Below, one piece after another: positions 44,521 to 55,745 of a DNA stretch of 64,000 bases. Each line of letters opens with the position of its first letter. Position 1 is the stretch's first letter. The notes beneath the pieces were generated by a model. The model saw nothing but the letters and a program-made list of their open reading frames with translations. It was not told the DNA's origin and did not search any database. The stretch lies in assembly GCF_963855985.1 (NCBI RefSeq), contig NC_087107.1:3100001-3164000 (forward strand). Reading direction: 5' to 3'. Made by a program: the position numbers and the translations under genes. The stretch is from Ostrinia nubilalis. Lineage: Eukaryota > Arthropoda > Insecta > Lepidoptera > Crambidae.

Positions 44521-45224
44521 CGTAGAAAACTTGATAATATAGACTTCTAGGGATTTGAAACTCTGAGTAGTAGAATCCTCCTACTTAGACTAACTTTAGG
44601 TGGGGACCCAAGAATAAGACATATTCATAAGTTTTTGTAGTTTGCGTAAAATTGAGGTCGAGGCAATATTTAAGAAGTAGGTTATATTTATTGCATTGTA
44701 GGCAGTTTTCTAAATTTCAGACATACCTACTCGTATAATATTTCGTACAAGTCTACATGGTTTCCCCTTAGGTATTCTTATGGGATCAAGCAAACGTAGT
44801 AGTGATATCGTACTAATCTTGACAAACTAAATGCGCTATATTTTGTTCCAACATATTTGTAGCCAGTATCAGGCTTCTATGAGTACGCTTTTTTTAACTA
44901 CTTAAACTATCTAGGTACCTGATTAAACATTCAAAAAGATGAATCAAATAAAAAATAAAAAACTTTATTATTTATAAAAATAAATAACTTTATTTTTTAT
45001 AGAACTACAAACAACAACAATAGCAAACAATAAAAGCAATCCATGATATGCTTCAAAACCCTTCAGTAACTTGTCAAGTCCGCAGCCATCGCCAACTTAA
45101 TTGGGAGAAGGTAAACGAAAGCATAAAAGGTTCTATGAGTTTGTAAAACCATCTTTCCTATTTGTCGAGGCTGTGGTCAACACATAAGTAAGTACCTACT
45201 TACCTATGTTCACGAATGAGAGAC

Positions 45225-45475
45225 TATGAGTGGACTCAGGAAGAACCTGGGACCGTTCATTGTGGAAAACCTTGGGGTAGGCCTTTGTCCAGCAGTGGAC
45301 GTCATTTGGCTGAAAAGAACGAATCATTTGGGTACCTCATTCGTTTCAGCCAAATGACGTCCGCTGCTGGACAAAGGCCTCCCCCAAGGTTTTCCACAAT
45401 TAACGGTCCTGCGTTCCTAGGTTCGTTCGTTCGTTTCAGCCGAAAGAAGTCCATTGCTGGACAAAGGCCTAATTG
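45225..45475. mobile_element. LINE 3' tails in inverted and repeated arrangement
   Basis: A plus-strand fragment (GTVHCGKPWGRPLSSSGRHL frame, DNA ending TTTGGCTGAAAAGAACGAA) is followed directly by the same tail inverted (TTCGTTTCAGCCAAATGACG ... CCACAATTAACGGTCC). A third partial inverted copy (GTTTCAGCCGAAAGAAGTCC) comes next. All are 5'-truncated 3' ends of one LINE family, also seen at 50.2 and 55.7 kb. Confidence 0.65.
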
Positions 45476-45669
45476 TAACTCCTAAGTATCTAATTGTAAT
45501 TAGTTCTTTAAGACAAGAGCATGAAAAGTACTGGGCTTAAATAGACGCCACCAGCTGTAAAAATGGGCAAAAACAATACTTGTAAATGAAAGATGATGTA
45601 CCTATAACGAGCACGCTTTTAATGCCTTTCCTGTTGAAAAGTATTATGTTACCACATAAACAAACAAGC

Positions 45670-45915
45670 ACCTACACAACATAGGTGTTACAGACAGCCC
45701 ACTGTGCAGGGGGTGCATGGAGGCAGAGGAAACACCGCAGCATGTGCTCATGAAGTGCAGCAGCGTAGCAGAACAACGGGCTCAATTTCTTCGATCACCA
45801 TCGTAGCTACAGGAGGCCTGCAGCAGCCTAGACGGGCTGCTTGCCTTCTGGGGGATCTGGGGTGGTTGGAGTAGGAGGATAAACCACAAATCGCGCACAA
45901 TGGCCCAATCATGAG
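45670..45915 (+). pseudogene. LINE ORF2 C-terminal fragment with Cys-rich knuckle
   Basis: The plus strand reads GVTDSPLCRGCMEAEETPQH and VLMKCSSVAEQRAQF, the CxxC...H...C knuckle found near the C-terminus of many LINE ORF2 proteins. Stops follow, as in LAFWGIWGGWSRRI. It is a dead fragment. Confidence 0.7.
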
Positions 45916-46235
45916 GCTAAGTGCGGTATTCGATTGCCCTGCAAAACTATGTTACCACTTCTATAATTTATTCGTTCACTTAAATAAAAAATAAAGCAAA
46001 ATTGCTAATTAGATGCTTAACGATAACGATTACGGGCCTACTTACACAAAGACAGTCCGGGAAGTCAGTTTTTGTTGACAATGCTCTGAAAATCACTGAT
46101 GCATACTTTGTTACTTATTTTATTACTTTTAACCAGAATAAAAGTAGGTAAACCAGTTAAATCGGAACGGATTTTATGTTGTGGGAACTAAAATAGAAAC
46201 ACCGCAAACCTAGAGACGAAGTGTTAGCTAATAAA

Positions 46236-47056
46236 TCCTACTAATATTATAAACGCGAAAGTTTGGCTGTCTGGATGTTTGTTACTCTTTCACGCAAAAA
46301 CTACTGAAAGGATTTTGATGTAACTTTAGAGTTTTATTGTTTACTAGCGGCCGCCCGCGACTTCGTACGCGTGGCTCCCGTTTTACCCCCTTCATCTATC
46401 TTACGCGGTTTAGATTTTTTCATACAAATGTTTTTTCCCGCTAACTCCCGTTCCCGTGGGAATTTTTCAATATCCTGTTGTAACTAAGCTTTAAGTTTAC
46501 TAAGGTACCTGCATGCCAAATTTCAAGCGTCTAACTTAAGCGGTTTAGATTTTTCATATAAAAGGATTTTCCCGCTAACTCCCGTTCCCGTGATAATTTT
46601 TCAATATTCTGTTGTAACTAAGCTTTAAGTTTACTAAGGTACCTGCATGCCAAATTTCAAGCGTCTAACTTAAGCGGTTTAGATTTTTCATACAAATAGA
46701 CTTTTCCGATAATTCCCGTTCCCGTAGGAATTCCTAGGTATACTATAACCAGCCCAGGAGTATGAAGAATAATTGTACCAAGTTTCGTTAAAATCCGTCG
46801 AGTAGTTTTTGTTTCTATAAGGAACATACAGACAGACAGACAGACAGACAAAAATTTTACTGATTGCATTTTTGGCATCATTATCGATCACTAATCACCC
46901 CCTGATAGTTATTTTGAAAATATATTTCATGTACAGAATTGACCTCTCTACAGATTTATAAGTATAGATAGATAACCCAGAATAACATAGGCTATAATTT
47001 ATGACGATCTGTGACGAACTGAATTTCACGCGGGTGAAGCCGCGGGCAACAGCTAG
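46236..47056 (+). mobile_element. Helitron-like element with internal 135-bp tandem repeats
   Basis: It starts TCCTACTAATATTATAAACG and ends CACGCGGGTGAAGCCGCGGG...CTAG at 47,053-47,056, with A before and T after. Inside, a unit of about 135 bp (CGCGGTTTAGATTTTTTCAT ... CTGCATGCCAAATTTCAAGC) occurs about 2.5-3 times between 46,390 and 46,700. A (CAGA)n stretch near 46,840 follows. It encodes no RepHel protein. The minus-strand ORFs come from the repeat. Confidence 0.75.
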
Positions 47057-47086
47057 TAGGTACAAGATAAGACGCATTTTTAATAA

Positions 47087-47300
47087 TTTTAGCCATAGGA
47101 CGTCCACTGCTGAACATAAGCCTCCCCCAATGATTTCCATGTTGATCGATTGGTAGCTAGCGGCCTGCGTCCAGCGCCTTCCTGCTACCTTTACGATGTC
47201 GTCGGTCCACCATGTGGGTGGACGTCCCACGCTGCGTTTTCCGGTACGCGGCCTCCACTCCAGAACCTGCTGCCCCATCGACCGTCAGTTCTGCGTACTA
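47087..47300 (-). mobile_element. 5'-truncated LINE 3' end
   Basis: The minus-strand frame reads LEWRPRTGKRSVGRPPTWWT, then [16 protein letters not shown] and a degenerate last part, ending in the GAACATAAGCCTCCCCCAAT-type tail. It is the same family as the copies in NOP53 and at 62.7 kb. Confidence 0.75.
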
Positions 47301-47984
47301 TGTGCCCTCATAAATGCATAGACAGACTTTATAATGACTTCACTAGTTCGCTGAATTACTTAATAACTGAAAAACGATATTTCAGGAAATGGAAAACTAA
47401 CTAGGTTTTCAGGGCTTGTATCGTAAAATTTTCTTTCTTTGTTTACAGATTTAACGATCTTTATAACAGTTAACTCATAATGTGTGCAATTTAACTGACC
47501 GCCATGCGTGTAAATCGCATGCAACCCCTTTACGTCACTGCTAGTATAAATTACATTTCTTTTAAATAATTTGTATGTACTGCTTCACGTGATTCCGATC
47601 ATCCTGGTTACTTGCATGCGAAATACATATTATAAAGTACCTAATTAGCTTTATCAACTTATTATTATTATTGGTTTTTTGGGCCTTCATTTGCGCCAGC
47701 TCGATCAGGTTTGATCTATTGTGGCAGCCCTTGTGTTTAGAGTTCACTGCTTAGTCCTGTTGAGTCTATAGATTTCCAGATTCTTTGGAGCGTGATATCT
47801 GCTATCTCATCCGGGTGCATGATGTGCCGCCCGAGATGGATACTTCTTTTGCTTAAATAAGCGGGCCGCATGAGCAGAGAACATGCATGTTCATGAACAT
47901 CATCATTCAACTTGATGAACTTTCCTAACTCATACGTTTTGGGGGATTCTTGACTCGGTGAGAGAAGTGGATAGAGATGTAAAT

Positions 47985-48255
47985 AATAATAATAATAATA
48001 ATAAATTTCCTTGGACATTTTACACTACGCTTCTAGTCCCAAACTAAGCAAAGCTTGTACTATGGGTACTAGACAACGGATATAAACATACTTAAATACT
48101 TTTTTTTTTGTAAATACATACATATTATACATAGAAAACACCCAGTCCAATACAAACAAATATGATCACGCACACAAATGTTCGTACTGTGCGGGAATCG
48201 AACCCGCAACCTCCGGAATAGTAGTCTGTTTCGAACCACTACACCAAACGGCCGA
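47985..48255 (-). mobile_element. tRNA-derived SINE
   Basis: The head on the minus strand has an A box (TGGTGTAGTGGTT) and a B box (GGTTCGATTCC) with tRNA-like spacing. A conserved body follows (CACAAATGTTCG region inverted, CTAGTACCCATAGTACAAGC) and an (AAT)n/(TTA)n tail at 47,985-48,004. The orientation and order are those of a SINE, not a tRNA gene. Confidence 0.75.
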
Positions 48256-48324
48256 CAATGAAAGACAAAGAATGAAATGAAAGTACGGAACTATTCCCAC
48301 CGCTGCAACTCCTGTGTAGCCTGG

Positions 48325-48390
48325 ATCTACAGCTTGACCGCCAATAAAAACCCAACCAGTAAAGGTCAAGTTTGTCCGGAGGATAGTTGA
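48325..48390. repeat. Short dispersed repeat shared with 42,180-42,240
   Basis: TTGACCGCCAATAAAAACCC, AACCAGTAAAGGTCAAG and TCCGGAGGATAGTT match TTGACCGTCAATAAAAACCC, AACCAGTGAAAGGCAAG and TCCGGGGGGAAAATT at 42,187-42,245. The family is unknown. Confidence 0.5.
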
Positions 48391-48606
48391 ACTATGTAGT
48401 TATTGGACCCGCAACGTAATCAGAAGGACTTGGAGGAGATCGAAGCAATGGCTAGAGTTCTGTCCAGTGCAAAGCTGATGACAGGTGACAAAACAAAGAA
48501 ATGGAGGTAGATAAGTAGATGCAATACCTATAGATAGCAACGTCAAATATTCTCTTCTAACCCCAGTGTTGTCAAGATTGAAGTACTGATGGCTAAAGCA
48601 CTAATT

Positions 48607-48718
48607 CCCGTTTTCACCACCAATCCCTTACTTTTAAGTGACCCCTATGATAACACATAACAGGAATTTTGTTTTCATAGTGGTCACTTAAAAATAAGGG
48701 ATTGATGGTGAAAACGGG
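48607..48718. mobile_element. Palindromic MITE (112 bp)
   Basis: CCCGTTTTCACCACCAATCC and its inverse GGATTGATGGTGAAAACGGG (one mismatch) form the ends. Inner blocks (CTTACTTTTAAGTGACC and GGTCACTTAAAAATAAG) also pair. It is non-coding. Confidence 0.75.
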
Positions 48719-49404
48719 CATAAATCTAAAGGATTTTGAAGATACAAATTACGAGTGCATCCAACAGTGGACTGTCAAAGGCTGAAATGAAATAAATACA
48801 ATTCCTTAAAATACATGTTTTAAATTAAGACTAAAGAAATGTTCTGATCAATAAAATATGGCACTCACTCCAATTAAATTTTGTCTTGCGCCGAATTATG
48901 TCAAGTTCTTAAGTAGATAGTTTAGTAACCACCTTTCTCTTGCAATTTTATAAAATCGTCCTTGCATTTTTGAATTCTTGCATTCATTTGACAACTGGAT
49001 TTGTTGGGTAACTAGTCAATAAAATTAATAATAGCCAGTTAAAAAGAGTTATTATTGTTATATTTCCTTGCTAGTTTTTTTATATGGCTCTGAAGTAATA
49101 TTATATTGGAATAACTGGCTTTTCTTTCACCTAATACAGAATTACTTTACGAGGTATGGTTGACTAAGTCCGGAACTAATGTTTTTCACTCCTAATTCAA
49201 TTATATTTTAGGTACATAATCTATTTGTTACCTAACTAACTCGATAGAGTCGTTTATTCATTAACTAGATTCAATTTCGTTATACTTAAGCAGGTCGACT
49301 CAATAGTTTCAGCAATCGGCATGATTTTGAACAAAGCTAAAAGGTTTTTTGAGCCTTTCGCCCTTACTTTCATGTCAATTTTACCTATTAAGTCTAATAA
49401 TACA

Positions 49405-49475
49405 CATCATCATCATTTCAGACACAGGACGTCCACTGCTGAACACAGGCCTTCCAAGATTTCCATATTGTCTCT
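49405..49475 (-). mobile_element. Very short LINE 3' end fragment
   Basis: ATCATCATTTCAGACACAGG, ACGTCCACTGCTGAACACAG and GCCTTCCAAGATTTCC correspond to the last 20 or so codons and stop of the common LINE family on the minus strand. Confidence 0.55.
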
Positions 49476-50212
49476 TTAATAAGTATTATTATGCTCAGTT
49501 ACAAAATCAAACCAATTGTTGTATGAATTGAAAAGTATTGCTTTTGTTTGCTGACCAATGTCATAACTTTAATCGTAAACCTGCAACTTATCGTGTTGAA
49601 CTTACGAAAGCTCTGGTTCAAACCATAAAACCAACGTTTGTCACTTTGTATTTTTTTTAAAGTAAAAATTAGTATTCAGAACTTTTCAATATTATACTTT
49701 ATAACTAAGTAAGTATACAATATAATACAAAAGAATAGAATAAATAAACTTAATACGCAATAAAGATTTTAAATTGCCTATCAGCAAAAAAATAAATTTC
49801 ATGAGTTTGTTATTAAAATTGATTTCCTCCACTTTAATTAAAAGGCAGAGCCAATCACAATAAATTAAAGAATAATCATTATTGAATTCAAATTGGTACG
49901 TTTATAAAATTAAATGTTATAATATGTAATATGTTAATTTTCTTTGAAGACTATTAATTTTCTCAAGTAATTTAATGTCAGCAATAATAACTTAAATATT
50001 TCATTAAATTATTTTTGAGACATACATTATGTATTATGATTTCGAATCCCATACTAAATCGTACAAGTATCTACGGCTGTGTTAATAATTAATGAGTAGG
50101 TATGTTACTCAGCGAAAAACTCGAGAACAACTGAAAAAAAAACAGCTTTTTTCAGTATTTTCGTTGAAGTTTTTCCAATGCAACTCATTCATGTATGTAT
50201 ATCATGTCAGCT

Positions 50213-50300
50213 ACTAAGGACCGTTCATTGTGGAAAACCTTGGGGAAGGCCTTTGTCCAACAGTGGACGTCATTTGGCTGAAACGAACGAACTATGTTGC
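50213..50300 (+). mobile_element. LINE 3' tail fragment
   Basis: The TVHCGKPWGRPLSNSGRHLA frame, ending at TTTGGCTGAAACGAACGAAC. It is the same tail family as at 45.2 kb and 55.7 kb. Confidence 0.6.
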
Positions 50301-50344
50301 GAACCGCTAAGGATTAGAAAGACCTCGCTGGCTGCACCTTCATA

Positions 50345-50667
50345 TTTTTTTTATCCACAACGAGAAAGCTCTTGGCCTGTATCTCACCTGATGGAGTGAT
50401 GATCAGGCCGAAGGTGGAAGCGAGCTTCACCCGGAATCCTCAACCACGGAGGAACTGGCTATCTTACCTCTTACTGCCGGAACACAATAATGCTGTTAAC
50501 ATTATTGTTATGGCGACAGGCTTAGGTAAGATGGTGGTAGCTAGCCAGGAGGACTTGGAACAAGCCCTACCACCAACCAAACCGAACAGAAAAATCTGCT
50601 CCCACTGGGAATTGAACCCGGGACCTCTGCGTCTGAAGCAGGTAGTCTTACCACTAGACCACAGGTT
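50345..50667 (-). mobile_element. 323-bp tRNA-derived SINE with 9-bp target duplication
   Basis: The minus-strand head has an A box (TGGTCTAGTGGTAAGAC) and a B box (GGTTCAATTCC), then a body and a poly-A-like end (T8 on the plus strand at 50,346). ACCTTCATA flanks both sides (50,336-50,344 and 50,668-50,676). The target duplication and tail show it moved by retrotransposition. Confidence 0.85.
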
Positions 50668-51277
50668 ACCTTCATAGTGTGAAGCTTTTTACGTACCATC
50701 TTAGACTAAATCTAATATCGGAATATTTGTGATATTACAGAAAAATTACCAGTTTATTAGAAGAATAGAAAATTGATTTGTGCCAGATGCTTTAGAAATA
50801 TAAAACGTGTCTAGTGCTCCAATGTTCTGGAACCTTCGAAAAGTGCGGGCCATGAATGCGGGGTATCTCTCAATCTGGACACACAAAAACCACTGTACAT
50901 ATTTATAGACATTTTAAAAATCAACCTTATTTAACCTACATTAGCATAAAAATTAAATAAAGCACGACATGAAGAGCGAAAGTCGCACAAAACCTAGCAC
51001 CTTGACCTAAACAGCTGTTACACTTTACACATAGGATTGTTGAGTTGTTTATTGTTGCCATTTCGTTCAGTTTTGGTTCAGTAAGTATCAGTTAATTCAT
51101 AATTATATCTTGGTATTTCAAGGGTAAGTATGTCGGTAATAGACAAGATATAGATCTGAAATTAATATGGTGTTTATTATCATAAGTAAAAGTAAAGACT
51201 GATCACCTTTTAGATAATGGGTAGGTACACGTAGGTAGGTACAGGGTAATTGACTTCAGATCATGCTATTGAGCTAA

Positions 51278-51919
51278 GGGGCCGTTCAAGTATTACGTAA
51301 GCAGATTTCTTAAAATTTTTTACCCCCCCGCCCCCCTTGTCATCAAAAGTAAGCAAAGCACTTACCCCCTCCCCCTATGCTTACGTAAACATTTTTAGTT
51401 ATAAATGTTTTTTATATTGTCATTTTTAAAATAGGAAAATTCATGAAAATATTAGGTTTAACTGATACACATAGAGTAAGGGACAAAAAAATATAATCAG
51501 AAATAAAGAACATAACAAACATAATTTCATCAATTATGCATCAACATAAACACAAATGATATCTTTCAGTGCTTACAATACGTTTAGTATCCAAACAAAA
51601 CGCGCGCGGGAGGCCGGCTTCGCGTATAATAATATGCGGACTACGACTCTCAAACAATGGGCAGTGTCGGCACGAGAGTTAATTATTAGACAAGTGAATA
51701 GCGCACGGTAATTTCCCTAATGTGCGGTAATTCCCCTAATCAGTTCTCAAAGCGAGTGCCTACGCATATGTATTATTTGCGGGAATCCCCGAAAAAACGT
51801 AAATAACTAACGATGACGTAATCATCATCTAGACCCCCTACCCCCCATGTCATCCAAAATAAGCAAAACAGAGACCCCCCCACCCCCCTTTGGTGCTTAC
51901 GTAATACTTGAACGGCCCC
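51278..51919. mobile_element. 642-bp TIR element with TAA target duplication
   Basis: The ends GGGGCCGTTCAAGTATTACG and CGTAATACTTGAACGGCCCC are perfect inverse complements, continuing to TAAGCA. TAA lies at both borders (51,275-51,277 and 51,920-51,922), suggesting PIF/Harbinger. Poly-C/T blocks beside each end (ACCCCCCCGCCCCCC, CCCCCCCACCCCCC) are subterminal repeats. There is no transposase. Confidence 0.8.
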
Positions 51920-51922
51920 TAA

Positions 51923-53230
51923 TCAGTGTTACCTAATTTCTTATCGGAAAATTCAAGATTTTCCTTTAAATCTTTTCCTTTTCATCAGGTTATCATAAAA
52001 AAATAAAATATTAGGTAATCTTAAATTGTGAAAACCTAAAAACCCATTATAGATTCTATGTATTTGAGACACACAGGCGAACTACCCAACAAAATTGTTA
52101 GGTACGAATTAGGTAGGTCATCCTTGTGAAAATAATATTCTCAATCGGTTACAATCGAGTTGATTTCAAAGATGGCCGTTTCAGACGCGCTGAAATGATT
52201 CGTTACGCAATTGTTTTGACATTATTTGTGATCTCTTCGTTTTATAGAGCAATAGAAAGCAATCCTTTCGCACAATATCGTCTGTGAAATAAATCGATTG
52301 AGATTAAACACGTTTTTCGGACAATGATGTCTCGCTTTCCTGTCCGTGTTCATCATTCGATTTATTTCAATTTTTCCATCACGTTTCTGAAATCTTTTAA
52401 AGAAGGAAATTCATCTGTATTTTAATAAAAATAACGTCCAAGAAAAGGCTGGCGCTGGCGTATAAGATTTGGTAACAATCGATATTGCAAATCACGTGAC
52501 TGGTAAATCGTTGACCAATGAGTTGTTTATGAAATAAGTAGATAAGAGTTGGCTACAGCATCCATTGCTTTATATTGTTGGTTTTTATTTCTTATTGATA
52601 TTATTTTATTGTTTGTATGAGCTTACTTTTTAATTTAAAATTATTCCTGGCCTCTGGTAAATTAGAGAGGATCGTGTCATGCGCCTGCAATAGAGACTAA
52701 ATGATAATGTTGAAAACATCTAGGAGTCATAATTTACCATCACACATTGTAATCATCAAAAATAAAGCGATTATTTTTTAATTGTTATTATTTTTAACTT
52801 TTAGTGCACTTTTTCATAAAAGTTTTATTATTGAGAGAGACGGTTTTGTTTGTTTATATTTCCTTACCTCTATACATTATTGTAAGATGTGGTATTCACT
52901 GTAAGAAGTGGTGTGAATTGTATTCTATTTTAATACAAAATAACATTAAATAACGTGCGCGAAAGCTTTGCTCGACGTTCACGATGGCTCTGGTGGTAGA
53001 GTCCTCTTGCAAATACTTATTTAATTAATTTGGTCAGTTTTTATTTTATTTTCGGTTTTAACATACATTTTGTTTTGGCGTAACTTAATTTATAGCTTTA
53101 CTTGATCAATAAATTAAATATAATAATTAATTAGTGAATCCTTGCATCAAAATTGCAGAAAAAATCAAACAAATTTCAAATTAGTTTCTTGAAATTGTGT
53201 AACTTGCATAACGCACATTATGGACTTTTT
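51923..53230. other. Intergenic AT-rich DNA, nothing recognised
   Basis: No coding islands, RNA genes or paired transposon ends were identified. Confidence 0.4.
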
Positions 53231-53390
53231 ATCGGTCGATAGTTGGGTCGGGCTGTTAAAGTTAGGACATGACATGTAAAAGTGCGCACATTACACCGAT
53301 TTGGTATCAGCCGATTCTTCATACAAATTAAAACCGGGCCCAACTATCGGCCAACTAAAAGTCGGTGGTCTGCGCGTAGGCTTAAAAACT
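53231..53390. mobile_element. MITE related to 5,459-5,624
   Basis: It shares GTCGATAGTTGGG, GTGCGCACATTACACCGATT, CCCAACTATCGGCC and TCTGCGCGTAGGCTTA with the copy at 5.5 kb, in the opposite or palindromic arrangement. It is non-coding. Confidence 0.6.
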
Positions 53391-53817
53391 TAAAATAAAT
53401 AAATTCACTTTACATACCGGATTGGGTTGTAAGTACATTTATTTCGTTGGTATTACAACAGTTTTAGATTTTTTGTTTAATTAAGATTGAGTTCGAGGCC
53501 TCTTTTATAAATTAAACCGGACTTCTTTAACAAAGAACTGAATTTCGTGTTGCTTACAATTTTTACAGTAAAGTTTAGAGGATATAGAGTGGAGAAAATG
53601 TTATAGAATAAAGGAAATAGCTTGTTTTCTAATTAATAATTAGGCAGTAGGCTTGTATGGGCGAGGATGAACGACCAATTTATCCACACTATTTTGTTGC
53701 TTGTTTAAAATTAAAGACGGCCGAACATGTTTTGTGTAGGTTTATTGTAGGTAAGTAATGATTAATGAACATAAGTATTTACCAACAGTGTAATATTTTT
53801 ATGACATTAATTTATTA

Positions 53818-54675
53818 GCGACAGCGCACATTGAGCGACAAAACGCGGTGAACAGTCGCGGCCACAAAACGCACGCGCGCGTCTTTTCATATTTTAGCAG
53901 TCGTTGCGACTCCGCGACATGTTGCGACCACAAACTAATAAAAATCCTACTACTATTATAAATGCGAAAGTTTGTGTGGATGTCTGGATGTTTGTTACTC
54001 TTTCACGCAAAAACTACTGAACGATTTTGATGAAACTTTACAGTATTATTGTTTACTAGCGGCCGCCCGCGACTTCGTACGCGTGGATCTCGTTTTCCCC
54101 CCCTTCATCTATCTTACGCGGTTCAGATTTTTTCATGCAATTTTTTTTCCCGCTAACTCCCGTTCCCGTGGGAATTTTGCAATATCCTGTTGTAACTAAG
54201 CTTTAAGTTTACAAAGATACCTGCATGCCAAATTTCAAGAGTCTATCTTACGCGGTTTAGATTTTTTCATACAAATGTTTTTTCCCGCTAACTCCCGTTC
54301 CCGTGGGAATTTTACAATATCCTGTTGTAACTAAGCTTTAAGTTTACTAAGGTACCTGCATGCCAAATTTCAAGGGTCTATCTTACGCGGTTTAGATTTT
54401 TTCATACAAATGTTTTTTCCCACTAACTCCCGTTCCCGTGGGAATTTTGCAATATCCTGTTGTAACTAAGCTTTAAGTTTACTAAGGTACCTGCATGCCA
54501 AATTTCAAGCGTCTAACTTAAGCGGTTTAGATTTTTCATACAAATGTTTTTTCCCGCTAACTCCCGTTCCCGTGGGAATTCCTAAGTATCCTATAACCTG
54601 CCCAGGAGTATGAAGAATAATTGTACCAAGTTTCGTCAAAATCCGTCTAGTAGTTTTTGTTTCTATAAGGAACAT

Positions 54676-54712
<37 letters not shown>

Positions 54713-54974
54713 AATTTTACTGATTGCATTTTTGGCATCAGTATCGATCACTAATCACCCCCTGATAGTTATTTTGAAAATATATTTCATGTACAGAATT
54801 GACCTCTCTACAGATTTATTATAAGTATAGATAACCCAGAATAACATATAGGCTATAATTTATGACGATCTGTGACAAACTAAATTTCACGCGGGTGAAG
54901 CTGCGGGCAAAAGCTAGTAATTAAATATGTGGCCTCGTCTGTCACCGTTTTTGTCGCCCAATGTGCGCTGTCGC
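53818..54974. mobile_element. TTA-flanked MITE split by a Helitron
   Basis: The outer ends GCGACAGCGCACATTGAGCG and CAATGTGCGCTGTCGC are inverse complements, and GACAAAACGCGGTGA pairs with GTCACCGTTTTTGTC. TTA flanks both ends (53,815-53,817 and 54,975-54,977). Without the inner Helitron the MITE is about 184 bp. Confidence 0.85.
53945..54917 (+). mobile_element. Helitron-like element nested in a MITE, with 135-bp tandem repeats
   Basis: It starts TCCTACTACTATTATAAATG and ends CACGCGGGTGAAGCTGCGGG...CTAG (54,914-54,917), inserted between A and T of the MITE at 53,818-54,974. A unit of about 135 bp (starts near 54,116, 54,250, 54,385 and 54,520) is repeated about 3.5 times. A (CAGA)n run lies near 54,675. 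It encodes no protein. Confidence 0.8.
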
Positions 54975-55657
54975 TTAGTCTCCACTGCAGGAGCATGACT
55001 TAACATGAGCACCAGAGGCAACTGAAGGATTTGTCCTATAGGTACTACAGATTGGTTGTACCTTAGAAGCCTGAGCTTGGTCTACCTTTATCCTTGAGTC
55101 GCCTTTTACGACATCCACAGGTAGAGTGGTCTTTCAATTTGATTCTACCATTAAAACCTACTTAATTATTTATAGTTCGAGTTTACCCTGTTTCATAATT
55201 TTACGTTGATGATTAAATAAACTTTAAACCTATTATTCATATTTATTAAATTATTTGTACATAAAGGTATTACTTATTCTATAATTTTGTCTGTAAATTC
55301 TTTCAGTTTGCTAAGTAAGGTACCTACTGTATTTTAAGTCTCAGAGTAGAAAGCCAAAAATTTTAAACCAGTTTATCACGAACATTGCAAAGTGCATCGT
55401 CTTACGCAGGATCACTTCGGCTGACTGCATTCGGTTATCCAATGATTCGAGAACTAGGCACCGCAAAAACTGTTGCCTAGTTTCAGTTAACTTAGTTATT
55501 TCTTATTCTTAGATAACTGTAAAATCTTTAAGATCAACGCAACGAGTGCGGCCACTAAACCGGCGGGATTGCGCGTTTGAGAGAACGGGACAATGTAGCG
55601 TAGACCAGACCACCGCGACACACCGCAGTGTTGTGATAATTAATTGCTACTCTACAT

Positions 55658-55745
55658 TCGATCGTTCATTTCAGCCAAATGTCCACTGCGGGACAAAGGC
55701 CTCCCCCAAAGGCTTTCCATAACGACCGATACCAGGCCTCCGTCA
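55658..55745 (-). mobile_element. LINE 3' tail fragment
   Basis: CATTTCAGCCAAATGTCCAC, TGCGGGACAAAGGCCTCCCC and the GGCTTTCCATAACGACCG block repeat the inverted tail seen at 45.3 kb. Confidence 0.6.

Noticed and set aside
48187..48255. tRNA gene
   Set aside because: A and B boxes are present, but the sequence continues into a SINE body and (AAT)n tail and does not close a full cloverleaf.
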